This document shows, in pieces, positions 1 through 9,818 of a stretch of 17,972 nucleotides of DNA (the first letter of the stretch is position 1; the number at the start of each line of letters is the position of its first letter). A program made the position numbers and the translations under genes. The notes under the pieces were generated by a model. It ran no database searches. It worked only from the letters and a program-made list of their open reading frames with translations, and was not told the origin of the DNA. Origin of the DNA: CAZABP01 sp964483245 (lineage in GTDB: Bacteria; Planctomycetota; UBA1135; UBA2386); assembly GCA_964483245.1 (NCBI GenBank), contig CAZABP010000074.1, forward strand, positions 1-17,972. Reading direction: 5' to 3'.

Positions 1-1
1 G

Positions 2-2098
2 ATCGGGTTCTACCTCGACGCGGTCATGCGCACCGCGGACGAGGGGAAGCCGTTCAAGGACAAGAAGTTCAAGTACTACCTGCACCTGGACGGCAGCCAG
101 TCCGGCATCCGCGACCTGGCCGGCAACGCGATCGACTTCCAGTCGGTGCAGACGCTGCAGGATCAGATGGTGATCCCGTTCTCGCTCGACACGCGCCAGA
201 CGACGACCGGGCAGCCGCAGTTCGCCGACAACCTGGCCGTCTCGATCGTGCGTCGTTTCGCGGACGACGACGAAGACGAGCAACCGTCGTACTACATCGA
301 CAGTGAGGTGCAGAAGAAGGGTGTCTCGGCGCCGAATCCGCTGGCCTACAACCTGCAGGACGTCTTCGGCTCGATGGTGCTGCTGGCGGACGGGACGATG
401 GAAGCACGGCCGACCGGGCGCGTGCGCCAGATCGTCGACAACCTGAACCAGAACCCGCCGCCGCCGCAGACCACGGATCTGCGCTGGTGCCCCGAGATCC
501 TCGGCAGTGAGCTGCAGATCGCGTCCGGCTCCGCGGTGACGCCGTTCGGGCAGCCGATCCAGAATCCGCTGAATCCGTTCGGTTGCCGGCTGCAGACGGT
601 CTGGCGCGAGATCGACATGAGTCTGTCCCGCACGGCCCCGAACGACTTCAACCTGGACGTCGAGGCGATGTTCTGGGCGCCGTTCGCCGGCAACCCGATC
701 ACGTTCGACGAGTTCGACTCGATCAGCCTGTATCTGGGTCACTCCGAATGGCGGCCGGAGCCGTGCGTCGGTGTGTTCGGCGCGCTGCCGACGCTGCCGT
801 CGTCCGGGCTGATCCCGCAGTTCGAGGAGAACTTCGTCGGCAACAAGACGCTGACTTCGCAGCGCGAGATCGGCACGCAGCCGCACATCGCGTTCGCCGA
901 CACCAACCTGCCGATCGAGCAGCGTCTCGCGATCACGGAACCGAACGGTGTCAACCGCTATCTGCCGCTGCCCGAGTTCCGCAAGCCGTACTTCGTCTGG
1001 CGGGATGAGCTCGTCGTCGAGCAGGGCGGCAACTCGCGAACCGGCTCCGACGTGACGCCCAGCACGATGAAGCCCTACATCATCTCGCCGTTCCTCAACG
1101 GCGGTGGCCGCTTCGTGACCAGCGACCTCGCCGGGCTGAAGACGAATCCCGGCTTCTGGTGCAACGGCCAGAACTACCGGCCAGGCTCGACGTCGAGCGA
1201 CAGCGCGACCGACGGCCTGCTCGGCGCGATCGCGCTGCCGCTGCTGGCCGACTTCCAGATCCTGCCGGATTCCGAGACCCTGCCGCTCGACAACCCGTTC
1301 CGCGCCTCCGGTGCGAACGGCTGGCAGATCTCGCTGGCGCTGACCTCCGCGCCGCAGCCGAACTTCCGCTCCTACTCCGGTGGCGGGCTCGTGCAGGGCA
1401 AACCACGCGAGGTCAAGCCGGGCCTGCCGGACTGGACTTCGGCGACTGGCGGCTACACGCCGACCGGTGGCCGCACGCCAGGCGGCGACAACTCGGTCTA
1501 CTGGGTCATGGCCGACTTCCTCAAGCGCCAGACCGTCGCCACCTATGGGTTCGTCGAGATCAGCAATCCGCACCGGATGCCGGCGACCTCGACGCTCGAC
1601 CCGCGGCTCGGGCCGTACTTCGGTGGCAATCCGCCGCGTGACACGCTGCCGCGGTTCGACCTGACGTTCGAACCGTCGCTCGAGTCGCTGCCGGGCGGCA
1701 CGTCGGTGGTCCCTGAGTTCCGCGGGGCCGGGATCGTGGATCCCGCGCCGTGGTACCACGCGAAGACCATGGTGACGATCAGGCCGGACACCGTGAACTT
1801 CCCGCTGGATCCCCTCAAAGCCGGCGACGCGCACATCCGCAAGTACGACGACCGCAGCAATCGCAATGCGTGGACGTACTACTACAACAAGCAGATGACC
1901 GGCTACACGAAGGAGATCAACGAGCTGATGGACTCGCGCTTCACGTCGCGGTTCCAAGGCCCGACCGAGACGTTCACGCCGGCTGACGTCAAGTACTTCA
2001 ACTGGCGCTTCATCATGTTGAACAACGTCGACGCCAACCCGCCGATCTCCCCGCGGTTGTCGTCGTTCGCGATCACGTACCGCTTCGAGAAGCAATGA
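2..2098 (+). CDS. Large secreted Ig-like protein, family A (5' end outside window)
   Basis: The frame is open from base 2 and continues upstream of the first ATG (26), so this is the C-terminal 698 residues of a longer protein. It matches the 5764-9732 product collinearly: RDLAGN (codon 37 here, residue 615 there), LGHSEWRP/LGHSDWRP (codon 245 vs 833) and IALPLLADF/IALPLLVDF (codon 410 vs 1002), with nearly equal spacing. The RDLAGN..D end is typical of SbsA/Big_5 bacterial Ig-like domains. By that alignment roughly 580 N-terminal residues, including the signal peptide, lie outside the window. Several Cys (RWC, FGC, EPC, FWC) could form disulfides in an exported protein. The protein ends in LSSFAITYRFEKQ, a strand pattern shared with the next three genes. 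No enzyme motif was seen. Function is unknown; a surface or periplasmic structural or binding role is inferred. Confidence 0.9.
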   Translation: MGFYLDAVMRTADEGKPFKDKKFKYYLHLDGSQSGIRDLAGNAIDFQSVQTLQDQMVIPFSLDTRQTTTGQPQFADNLAVSIVRRFADDDEDEQPSYYIDSEVQKKGVSAPNPLAYNLQDVFGSMVLLADGTMEARPTGRVRQIVDNLNQNPPPPQTTDLRWCPEILGSELQIASGSAVTPFGQPIQNPLNPFGCRLQTVWREIDMSLSRTAPNDFNLDVEAMFWAPFAGNPITFDEFDSISLYLGHSEWRPEPCVGVFGALPTLPSSGLIPQFEENFVGNKTLTSQREIGTQPHIAFADTNLPIEQRLAITEPNGVNRYLPLPEFRKPYFVWRDELVVEQGGNSRTGSDVTPSTMKPYIISPFLNGGGRFVTSDLAGLKTNPGFWCNGQNYRPGSTSSDSATDGLLGAIALPLLADFQILPDSETLPLDNPFRASGANGWQISLALTSAPQPNFRSYSGGGLVQGKPREVKPGLPDWTSATGGYTPTGGRTPGGDNSVYWVMADFLKRQTVATYGFVEISNPHRMPATSTLDPRLGPYFGGNPPRDTLPRFDLTFEPSLESLPGGTSVVPEFRGAGIVDPAPWYHAKTMVTIRPDTVNFPLDPLKAGDAHIRKYDDRSNRNAWTYYYNKQMTGYTKEINELMDSRFTSRFQGPTETFTPADVKYFNWRFIMLNNVDANPPISPRLSSFAITYRFEKQ

Positions 2099-2217
2099 GC
2101 CCGCACGCATCCGACCCGAGTCGTCCGTCGCCTGCTGTTCGTCCGTCGCGTTCCGGCTGTGCGCGGGCAGCCACGTCCCACGATCCCCTCTGCCCTGATC
2201 CTCTGATGGTGTCTCCG

Positions 2218-5200
2218 ATGAACCCGACTGTTACCTCCGCCGAGTTCTCCGCTCCGCGGGTGCGGGATTCCAGACTGTCCGGTCCCCGGCTGGCGGCGCT
2301 GCTGCTCGGCGCGTCCGCGCTCGTGCTGGCTGCCTGCAGTGGCGGCAGCAGCACCGGCGTCAAGGGCACGGGCGGGGACTTCGTCGTGCTGCGCACGTCG
2401 CCGCCGAACAACGGGCGGCTGTTCCTGAACGATCCGATCGCGATCGACTTCAGCAACGACGTGGATCTGACCAGTGCGGACCTGAACTCGATGAGCTTCC
2501 AGGCCTTCACGCTGAACGGCACGCCGCTGACCGAGCAACCGGTCGGTGAGTTCGTGCTGGCGGCGAGTGCCGGGGATGCGGCGGCGGGGCGGCAGCTGCA
2601 GTTCGTGCCGAAGTTCCCGACCAACGACGCCTACGACAACGGCGGCTTCCGGCCGGCGCGGCGTTACATCGTGCAGCTGGTCGCCGGCGATCCGCGGACC
2701 GGCCGCGGGCTGCGCGATGAGAACCAGAAGGGCCTCGCGCGCCCCGAGTCGTTCTCGTTCACGACCGCCGACGGCACCACGCCGGGGCAGCTGTTCCGCG
2801 ACCGCAAGGTCGGCGGCCCGCGCCGCCTCGCGTTCACGATCTCGCCGACGCCGACGGACGGCGTCTCGCTGAACATGCTCGGGCAGGCCGCGGTCGAGCT
2901 GCGGCTGACGTTCGACCAGCCGCTCGATCCGGCCAGCACGAACGTGCCGTATCTGTTCGACGCGTCGCCGACCGGCCGTGACATCGGCAAGCGCGGCAAG
3001 ATCTACCTCGAGTACGACGATCCGGATCCGACGCGTGGCCGCAACACGTGGATCCCGGCCGAGGTCGAGCTGGAGCAGAACACGCTCGACCGCTCGATCG
3101 TCGTGCTGCGTCCGGTCGGCGTGCTGCCGAACAACGCGACGGTCCGCGTCATCGTCGACAACACGCTGGCGGACATCTCCGGCGAGTCGAACGTGCTCGA
3201 CCAGGCCTACAACCGCGTGTTCGCCGAATTCACAACGAAGCGCGACTACGAGCCGCAGTTCGACGCGGTCGTCGAGAGCTTCGACCAGGACGCCGAAGTC
3301 GACCTGGATGCCCCGTTCCTCGAGCCGCTGGCCGACCTCGGCAACGGCATGGTGCGCGCGAACTTCGCGTTCCAGGGCAGCACGACGATCCTGGACTACG
3401 AGCCGCAGAGCCGTGAGATCAAGCTGAACACCGACTTCACGCAGATCCAGCCCAAGGGTGCGCCGGCGATCAACGTGACCGGTGGCGTGTTCGAGTTCCG
3501 CAACGTGCGGATCCCGGCCGGCGTGACGGTGCGCGGCGAAGGCACGCGTCCGATGGTCTGGCTCGTGACCGGCGACTTCGTCGTCGACGGCGAGCTGACG
3601 GTCAGCGGTGGCGACGGCGACCGCGTCAACACGCTGAACTCCTGCAACTTCCCGACTGCCGGTGGCGTCGGTGTCTGCGGCAGCGGCAATGGCGGCCAGG
3701 GCAGCCCGGTCACGACCGCACAGAGCCCCAAGGGGCAGGACGGGTTCGGTCCCGGCCAGACCCCGGCTGGTGGCGGCCGCGGCGGCAACCTCAGCAGCAC
3801 GAGCGCCTGCGGCCGTGGCTCTGGTGGTGGTGGCGGCTCGTTCGCGACGCAAGGCGATCCGAACTTCAAGCCGACGCCGCCGGCGAGCGGCACGTCGTTC
3901 GCGCAGCGGCGCGGCGTCGGTGGCTACGGCTGCCGTGGCAGCACGGGTCAGCCGACCCGCACGTTGCCCGGTGGCAATGCCGGCCCGCTGGCGTTCACCG
4001 ATCTCCGCAACGACAACAACTTCTGGGGCTCGGGGATCGACGTCTTCCGTCAGCTCCGGATCCGCGGTGAGCTGCCGGCCCCGGTGGCTGGTCAGGGCGG
4101 TGGCGGCGGCGGTGACAACGACACGTCGCTGAACAACCCCGGCTGGATCAACGGCAACAAGGGTGGTGGTGGCGGCGCCGGTGGCGGCGTGCTGATCGTC
4201 CAGGCCCTCGGCCGGATCGTGGTCGGCTCGACCGGCGTCATCAAGGCCGAAGGCGGCAATGGTGGTGGCGGTGAAGCTGCTGGTGGCAATGGCCAGGGTG
4301 GCGGCGGCGCCGGCGGCTCGGGCGGGATGATCGTCCTGATGTCCGGCTCCGGCATCGACATCACCGTCAAGGGCGAGACGTTCGGCAACAGCGACAACGT
4401 GTTCTCGGTCTCCGCCGACGGCGGGATCGGCACCCAGGCCAACTACGGCGGGACCGAGTTCCTGTCGAAGTACCAGAAGGTGCTCAATGCCGCCGGCTGG
4501 GACAACAACCCCGCCGGTGCATTCGGCGGCATGGGTGTGGTGCAGCTGATGGCGCCGGCTGGCGACAACTCGGCCGACGGCACCAACACATCGCTCGACG
4601 ACAACATCCGCATCTTCAAGGGTGCGACCGAGCTGAGCGGCAACGAGAAGAAGCGCTACATCGCCTGGCGCGGCTTCCCGAACGACGCCGGCGTGTTCGT
4701 CGACGATGCCGGCAACCCGACCAACATCGGTGACAACGAGGGTGACATCCGCCCGGCGCCGCTGCTGCTGCCCGCACCGTTCGGTGCGCGGTCCCGGATG
4801 CGTTCGCCCTGGATCGACACCGGCCTCAGCGTGCGGCGCCCGCTGCTCGCTCCCGACGGTCTGCCGCGTGGCATCGTCGAGAACGTCGCGGCCGGCATGC
4901 TGGCCGGTCCGGAGTACGAGTTTCGCAACATCAGCATCGACCCGCCGACGGCGCAGAAGGACCTGCAGGGCTACATCAGCTTCGAGCAGGACGGCACCGG
5001 CGCCGGCGTGCGCGTCGTCCCGTTGCCGCCGTCCGCTTCGGGGCAGATCGCGAGCGCGAACGCGACCGCGACGCACGAAGGCAACGCGGCGTACCTGATC
5101 GAGCTGACCGCGCCTGCGCTCGGCACGATCCAGAACCGCTACGTGCAGTACCAGGCACGGGTGATGGAGGGCTCGGTCCGGCGCGGTGAGTACCGGATCC

Positions 5201-5652
5201 TGGCGCACACCGACCGCCGCCTCTGGCTGAGCCCGGAGTCCGGCCCGCTGAACGCGACGCCGGGTCTGACGCTGCAGGTCATCGCGAAGTTCTTCGACGT
5301 CTGGACCGACGGTGCCGAAGGGCTCGGCCGCAGCTACACCAACAAGAGCAACCTGCAGACCCCGCTGGCCAACGTCCGGATCGGCTTCGCGTTCCACCAG
5401 GACGCGACCAAGGCGAAGGTCTCAGGCGACGACCCGCTGCGGTTCCCGCAGCGCGTGGGCACGTTCACGTACGACCTGGAGTCGCCGGCGGCGCGCGAAG
5501 CACTGCGCAAGCTGAAGGCTCCGTTCGTGCAGTGGGACCTGCTGTTCAACTCGCGGTTCGCCGAGGAGCCGGGCAACACGTCCGAGTTCCCGTTCACGCC
5601 GCAGACTCCGCGTTCCGAGATCCGCTTCCTGCGGATCCCCTACCGGTTCTGA
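2218..5652 (+). CDS. Giant Ig-like / Gly-rich beta-helix-type lipoprotein, family B
   Basis: The product has 1144 residues with a lipoprotein signal peptide: a hydrophobic stretch LAALLLGASALVLAAC with predicted lipidation at Cys40, then a flexible GSSTG..GTGG tether. Residues 56-185 and about 207-345 look like two SbsA-type Ig-like domains (NDPIAIDFS; AVELRLTFDQPLDP). A beta-helix-like core follows (FEFRNVRIPAGVTVRG at 425, VVDGEL at 455). Then comes a Gly-rich zone, about 462-708, with four Cys (476, 487, 531, 572) and GGGAGGSGG-type tracts. The C-terminal part, about 735-1144, has SPWIDTG and RYVQYQARV patterns seen in secreted jelly-roll-like domains, and ends in SEIRFLRIPYRF. I chose ATG 2218 because the signal peptide follows it. 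ATG 2206 is possible. ATG 2095, overlapping the previous stop, adds residues with poor GC3 bias. No strong Shine-Dalgarno sequence was seen. Function unknown; likely outer-surface or periplasmic. Confidence 0.92.
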   Translation: MNPTVTSAEFSAPRVRDSRLSGPRLAALLLGASALVLAACSGGSSTGVKGTGGDFVVLRTSPPNNGRLFLNDPIAIDFSNDVDLTSADLNSMSFQAFTLNGTPLTEQPVGEFVLAASAGDAAAGRQLQFVPKFPTNDAYDNGGFRPARRYIVQLVAGDPRTGRGLRDENQKGLARPESFSFTTADGTTPGQLFRDRKVGGPRRLAFTISPTPTDGVSLNMLGQAAVELRLTFDQPLDPASTNVPYLFDASPTGRDIGKRGKIYLEYDDPDPTRGRNTWIPAEVELEQNTLDRSIVVLRPVGVLPNNATVRVIVDNTLADISGESNVLDQAYNRVFAEFTTKRDYEPQFDAVVESFDQDAEVDLDAPFLEPLADLGNGMVRANFAFQGSTTILDYEPQSREIKLNTDFTQIQPKGAPAINVTGGVFEFRNVRIPAGVTVRGEGTRPMVWLVTGDFVVDGELTVSGGDGDRVNTLNSCNFPTAGGVGVCGSGNGGQGSPVTTAQSPKGQDGFGPGQTPAGGGRGGNLSSTSACGRGSGGGGGSFATQGDPNFKPTPPASGTSFAQRRGVGGYGCRGSTGQPTRTLPGGNAGPLAFTDLRNDNNFWGSGIDVFRQLRIRGELPAPVAGQGGGGGGDNDTSLNNPGWINGNKGGGGGAGGGVLIVQALGRIVVGSTGVIKAEGGNGGGGEAAGGNGQGGGGAGGSGGMIVLMSGSGIDITVKGETFGNSDNVFSVSADGGIGTQANYGGTEFLSKYQKVLNAAGWDNNPAGAFGGMGVVQLMAPAGDNSADGTNTSLDDNIRIFKGATELSGNEKKRYIAWRGFPNDAGVFVDDAGNPTNIGDNEGDIRPAPLLLPAPFGARSRMRSPWIDTGLSVRRPLLAPDGLPRGIVENVAAGMLAGPEYEFRNISIDPPTAQKDLQGYISFEQDGTGAGVRVVPLPPSASGQIASANATATHEGNAAYLIELTAPALGTIQNRYVQYQARVMEGSVRRGEYRILAHTDRRLWLSPESGPLNATPGLTLQVIAKFFDVWTDGAEGLGRSYTNKSNLQTPLANVRIGFAFHQDATKAKVSGDDPLRFPQRVGTFTYDLESPAAREALRKLKAPFVQWDLLFNSRFAEEPGNTSEFPFTPQTPRSEIRFLRIPYRF

Positions 5653-5660
5653 GGTGCCCA

Positions 5661-5677
5661 CAGGACCCGCAGTCCTG
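5661..5677 (+). terminator. Small hairpin after the family B gene
   Basis: CAGGAC and GTCCTG form a perfect 6-bp stem around a 5-base loop, starting 8 bases after the TGA at 5650-5652. There is no following T-run, so if it acts as a terminator it is not the classical intrinsic type. It may only protect the transcript end. Confidence 0.25.
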
Positions 5678-5763
5678 GCCCCGCAGTTCCCGTTGACGAC
5701 CTGATCCTGATTCCCGCGTCCCGACAACCTGGCGCCCCAAGTTCCTGGCTTCGAGTAACCCGC

Positions 5764-8700
5764 ATGGCACGCATCCCTTTCCACCTTGCACGTGCAGCGA
5801 CTCTCGGCGTGGCCGGAGTGCTCGCGCTCTTCCTCGCCGGCTGCGACGGCTCCTCGAGCAAGACCGGTTCGGTCGGGACGGGCGGCAACGGCACGCTGCG
5901 CTCGGTGCAGTTCGGCCGGCTCGTCGACGTCTACGCGTTCCGTCGCGTCGATCCGGCCCGGCCGGAACGGCGTGACACGCGCAACCGCGCGCCGGCGTTG
6001 ATCGCACGTGACGTCGTGATCGGGCCGGACATCGCGACGGAGCCGCTGTTCGACAGCGCCGGGCGCGAGCGGCCGGATGCGAACTACCGTTTCCTGCCGT
6101 TCGACGTGGACGTCGGGCACGACGAGCTGCTGATCCTGTGGGACGACCGGCTCGAGACGGATCGCTTCGATGCCGCGCTGCGCGTCGCGAAGGCATCGTT
6201 GCAGGAAGTCGCGCCGGCGTATCGCGATCAGAACACGATCCAGAAGCCGATCCCGGTCGTGCCGCGCAATGCGGCGTTCGTACTGAACTTCGAGAGCAAG
6301 CTGGGCGTCGACACGGCGTTCTTCCAGGCGAACCCGGGCGCGATCCAGCTGCTGCAGTTCCGCGCCGACCCGAAGACCAATCCGCCGCAGGCGGCCTACA
6401 ACCCGGTCGTCTCCCGCGTCATCGCGGCGGGTGACAACCGCGTCATCCTCGACACGACGCTGATCGGTAGCGAGTCCAACGGTGGCCTGTCGAGCACCGG
6501 GATGCCGCTGAGCCTCGACAACGTCACGGCGAACCTGCGCATCGCGATCCCGATCAACGGCGCCGTGAGCCGGGCATTCGTCGTCAAGCCGGACCCGGTC
6601 ACGCAGTTGAACGGGGTCGACAGTCTCGGCAACGCAGCCGTGATCCGCGACTTCCGCTCCGGCAACCTGAAGGACGGCGCGGCCGCTGCGCTGGCCGACA
6701 CCGAGGCGCCGATGGTCGTCGCCGAGGTCGTCATGGGGATCATCGCGGTCGATCCGGTCAACCGTGTGCTGACGCTGAACAAGCGCTTCGCCGAGCTCCC
6801 GCTGCGCGGTCGCATCCCGTTCGTCGACGGCGCGCTGATCGGCGATTCCGCGTCCGCGCTGCCGGGCGGGCCGCCGTCGGTGCCGACCGAGAGCGCGCTG
6901 CGCGCCGGTGACGTGATCACGCAGACGGTGGCGACGCCCAACGGCGGTCTGTTCCGCCTGCGCGCCGAGATCGTGGCCAACCTCGAGGTCAAGAACGCGA
7001 TCGTCAACGGCGAGTTGGACGGAATCGGGCTGACCCCGGCCGGCAACGATGGCGCCAAGCTGACGACCGTCCGCTTGCAGGTCGCGTCGATCACGCAGAC
7101 CGCCTTGGACGGCAACATCTACTCGTTCCAGGCGAACGACACGCCGCTCGGCGCGGACTGCAAGGTGCGCGGCCTGTATTACGACCGCATCCCGTACTCG
7201 GCAGCCTTCGGCAACGCCGAGGTCAGCGATGCGACGCGGCGCACGGAGTTCCTGGCCATCGAGCCGCCGCCCCCGCTGCTCGACGAGAATCGCCAGGTCG
7301 TGCCGAAGGGGACGCGGATCGCGCCGGTCTCCAGCATCGGCATCCGGTTCAGCGAGCCGCTGGACCTGGCGACGGTCGGTCCGCTGGACAACTACATGCT
7401 GACGAACGAGTTCTTCCGCGACGACAACGTCGCGGTGCTCGCCGAGCAGCCGAAGGACACCGGTCTGTCGGTGCTGTTGACGCGGCTGATCGACGTCGAG
7501 CGCAATGGCACGCTGCTGCGCCTGACCCCCCCGGTCGGACACTTCCACGAGAAGGCCAAGACCGAGACCTACTGGGTGCACGCATTGGTCGACGACAAGG
7601 GGCCGCGCGACCTCGCCGGCAACCTGATCGACCTGTTCTCGCGCACGCTCGATCCGATCGACAGCTTCTCGGTCAAGTACACGCTCGACACGACTGCCGA
7701 GGACAACCTGGCCGCCTGGAAGGTCTGGCGCTTCGACAGTCCGGACGAGGATGGCACCGCGCCCGGCTCGACCGACTACTACGGCCAGTTCCAACTGCGC
7801 GACGGCGCGATCTTCGGCGCCGACACGACCCGGCGCAGCCAGGTCGCGGACAACCAGTCGCTCGGTGGGATCCTGACCAATAACAAGGGCGACGTCTGGT
7901 TCCCCGGCGACCCGACGGCCATGCCGCCGATTCCGCCGGGTGACCTGCGCTACTGCTACAACCCGTACAACGCGTTCGCGCCAGGTGCCTTCCCGCGCTA
8001 CCAGACGCCGAGCATGGTCACGGTGCAGCAGGCGCCGCCGGCCGTGTTCCTGCCGCCGAACACGCCGCGGCTGTTCGGTGGCGTCATCGAGCCGCACAAC
8101 GCGCGCGGCTCGCGCCTGCAGATGACGTATCGCGAGGACGACTTCGGTCTCGGCTACCACGATGCCAGCACCTACGCGATCGACATCGAGCAGATGCACT
8201 GGGCCCCGTGGAACAACAACCCGTTGCAGTTCGACGTGTTCGACCGCTACACGGTGGCACTCGGGCACTCCGACTGGCGTCCCGACCTGCGCTTCGAGGT
8301 CTGGCTGCCGCCGCGCGTCACGACGCCCTGTGCGGGGCTCGAGTGCTCGTCGCTGTTCAGCGGCCTGCGCCCCGGCTTCGCCGACAACGTCCTGCGCAAC
8401 TCGACGATGACCGAAGTCGTCGTCGACAAGGGTTACACGATCAACCCGAACGATACGTTCCGTGCGGCGACCGGGACTGTCTTCATCCCGTATCCGAAGT
8501 TCGAGCGCACGATGACCTGGCGTGACTCGCGCATCGTCTCCTGGGACATGGAGAACGACCGCGTGCTCGGGCTCGGTGGCGCCAAGCAGCCGGACGGGAC
8601 GTTCCCCGCGCAAGACAAGACCGTGAACGTCAGCTCGCCGTGGACGCTGGATTTCGAGTCGTTCGTGACTGCGAATCCGCCGACGATGCCGGCGAACTTC

Positions 8701-9732
8701 ACCGGCCTGATCTGGAACCAGGACGACGGTGACTTCCACGGCAACCGCGTGCTCGACTTCGATCCGATCGCGCTGCCGCTGCTGGTCGACTTCAAGGTCT
8801 ACCCGGACGACCCGCGCAACGGCATCGCGAACGGAGTCAACGAGTCGCACATCGCCTACGTCGGCCCGATCTGGACGCCGGTCAGCCCCGGTGGCTACTA
8901 CAACGCCGCGCCGGAGCCGTCCTGCGCCCCGACGCCGTACCCGATCTTCCGCACGCACACGAGCGGTGGCATCGATGGCCTCGGCAACCAGATCGTGCTC
9001 GACATCCCGCGCACGACGACCGCGTTCGGCGGTTGGATCAAGGATGCGGGGCTCGGCGATCCGATCCAGGGTCGCTACCAGTCGCCCCCGGGTGACGACC
9101 ACCTGCACTGGGCCCAGATCGATCTGGTCCGGCGCGTCTCCCTCGTGACGCTTGGCTTCTTCGACTCGCTGCAGCCGAACCAGCACGGGCTGACCGCGGC
9201 GAACTACAGCGGTAGCACGTGGCCCGGCCTGACCCGCCAGGCCGGCATCCCGGACTTCGTCGATCTGCAGAACCGCCGCACGACCAACTACGGGATCAGC
9301 GACGTCGTCACGGTCATGGACCCGCCGCCGGCGCAGCAGCCGGCCGGCACGCGGACGACGGTCGAGTTCCGGTTCGCAGAGACGATCGCGAATGCGAAGC
9401 TCTACAAGCCGCTCACGGTCGGTGCGGAGACCGGCGACGACAAGCTCGCGACGCGCGGCAACCTGCTGAACTCGCACTACGCCTGTGATGCCTACCGCTG
9501 CGCGACGCCGAATGCGGGTGCCGACAAGACCACCCCGCGCGTGGCGGCCTCGGGTCTGACCCCGTATGTGCTCGAAGAGCGCCTCGACAGCGTCCGCGAT
9601 GCCCAGAAGGGCACCCTGCCGCGCTACATGAACCTCCGGTTCGTGTTCGAGAACAACATCAGCGTGACTCCGGCGCTGTCCCCGGGCCTGCGCAGCTTCG
9701 GGGTCTGCTACCGGATGAAGGCGATCGAATAG
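5764..9732 (+). CDS. Giant Ig-like lipoprotein, family A' (full-length paralog of the first gene)
   Basis: The product has 1322 residues. MARIPFHLARAAT.. leads into a hydrophobic segment and lipobox FLAGC, so Cys27 should be lipidated; the next residue is Asp. The tether (SSSKTGSVGTGG) resembles the one in the preceding lipoprotein. Segments near 160-300 (PVVPRNAAFVLNFES) and 505-645 (IGIRFSEPLDLATVG ... RDLAGNLID) read as SbsA/Big_5 Ig-like domains. From about residue 600 to the end it aligns with the 2-2098 product, including LGHSDWRP (833), IALPLLVDF (1002) and a terminal LRSFGVCYRM strand. Cys pairs (CAGLEC, ACDAYRC) suggest disulfides outside the cytoplasm. A weak GAG ribosome site lies 8 bases before the ATG. 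The 111-base gap upstream holds only a small hairpin. No catalytic motif was seen; function is unknown. Exported lipoprotein is confident, role is not. Confidence 0.93.
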   Translation: MARIPFHLARAATLGVAGVLALFLAGCDGSSSKTGSVGTGGNGTLRSVQFGRLVDVYAFRRVDPARPERRDTRNRAPALIARDVVIGPDIATEPLFDSAGRERPDANYRFLPFDVDVGHDELLILWDDRLETDRFDAALRVAKASLQEVAPAYRDQNTIQKPIPVVPRNAAFVLNFESKLGVDTAFFQANPGAIQLLQFRADPKTNPPQAAYNPVVSRVIAAGDNRVILDTTLIGSESNGGLSSTGMPLSLDNVTANLRIAIPINGAVSRAFVVKPDPVTQLNGVDSLGNAAVIRDFRSGNLKDGAAAALADTEAPMVVAEVVMGIIAVDPVNRVLTLNKRFAELPLRGRIPFVDGALIGDSASALPGGPPSVPTESALRAGDVITQTVATPNGGLFRLRAEIVANLEVKNAIVNGELDGIGLTPAGNDGAKLTTVRLQVASITQTALDGNIYSFQANDTPLGADCKVRGLYYDRIPYSAAFGNAEVSDATRRTEFLAIEPPPPLLDENRQVVPKGTRIAPVSSIGIRFSEPLDLATVGPLDNYMLTNEFFRDDNVAVLAEQPKDTGLSVLLTRLIDVERNGTLLRLTPPVGHFHEKAKTETYWVHALVDDKGPRDLAGNLIDLFSRTLDPIDSFSVKYTLDTTAEDNLAAWKVWRFDSPDEDGTAPGSTDYYGQFQLRDGAIFGADTTRRSQVADNQSLGGILTNNKGDVWFPGDPTAMPPIPPGDLRYCYNPYNAFAPGAFPRYQTPSMVTVQQAPPAVFLPPNTPRLFGGVIEPHNARGSRLQMTYREDDFGLGYHDASTYAIDIEQMHWAPWNNNPLQFDVFDRYTVALGHSDWRPDLRFEVWLPPRVTTPCAGLECSSLFSGLRPGFADNVLRNSTMTEVVVDKGYTINPNDTFRAATGTVFIPYPKFERTMTWRDSRIVSWDMENDRVLGLGGAKQPDGTFPAQDKTVNVSSPWTLDFESFVTANPPTMPANFTGLIWNQDDGDFHGNRVLDFDPIALPLLVDFKVYPDDPRNGIANGVNESHIAYVGPIWTPVSPGGYYNAAPEPSCAPTPYPIFRTHTSGGIDGLGNQIVLDIPRTTTAFGGWIKDAGLGDPIQGRYQSPPGDDHLHWAQIDLVRRVSLVTLGFFDSLQPNQHGLTAANYSGSTWPGLTRQAGIPDFVDLQNRRTTNYGISDVVTVMDPPPAQQPAGTRTTVEFRFAETIANAKLYKPLTVGAETGDDKLATRGNLLNSHYACDAYRCATPNAGADKTTPRVAASGLTPYVLEERLDSVRDAQKGTLPRYMNLRFVFENNISVTPALSPGLRSFGVCYRMKAIE

Positions 9733-9738
9733 CGCTCC

Positions 9739-9784
9739 CGCCGGCGCTCCGGGTTGCCGTCCTGGCCACCCGGAGCAACCGGCG
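9739..9784 (+). terminator. Long imperfect hairpin after family A' gene
   Basis: Starting 6 bases after the stop, CGCCGG (9739-9744) pairs with CCGGCG (9779-9784). GCTCCGGGT (9746-9754) pairs with ACCCGGAGC (9768-9776), and an inner GCC/GGC closes a 5-base loop. That is 18 pairs with two small interruptions. No T-tract follows. It is placed where a terminator or RNA-stabilising element between the A' and B' genes would be. A separate perfect palindrome, CCTCCGCGGAGG, lies at 9788-9799. Confidence 0.4.
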
Positions 9785-9818
9785 CCACCTCCGCGGAGGG
9801 TTCTGCCGGTCCTCGCGT

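Noticed and set aside
2095..2217. Upstream ATG (2095) overlapping the previous stop as start of family B
   Set aside because: The extra 41 codons have many T-ending third positions unlike the gene body and would push the signal peptide far from the N-terminus.
1903..5397. Very long minus-strand open frame (1164 codons) opposite the family B gene
   Set aside because: The Arg/Val/Asp-rich, low-complexity translation has no signal peptide or motif. The + strand gene has a lipobox, domains and paralogs. High GC makes long antisense frames common.
5623..5652. C-terminal Phe of the family B protein as an outer-membrane beta-barrel signal
   Set aside because: The protein is a lipoprotein with Ig-like and helix-like domains, and its paralogs do not end in Phe, so a BAM-type signal is unsupported.
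5693..5698. TTGACG as a -35 box for the family A' gene
   Set aside because: No acceptable -10 box lies 15-19 bases downstream.
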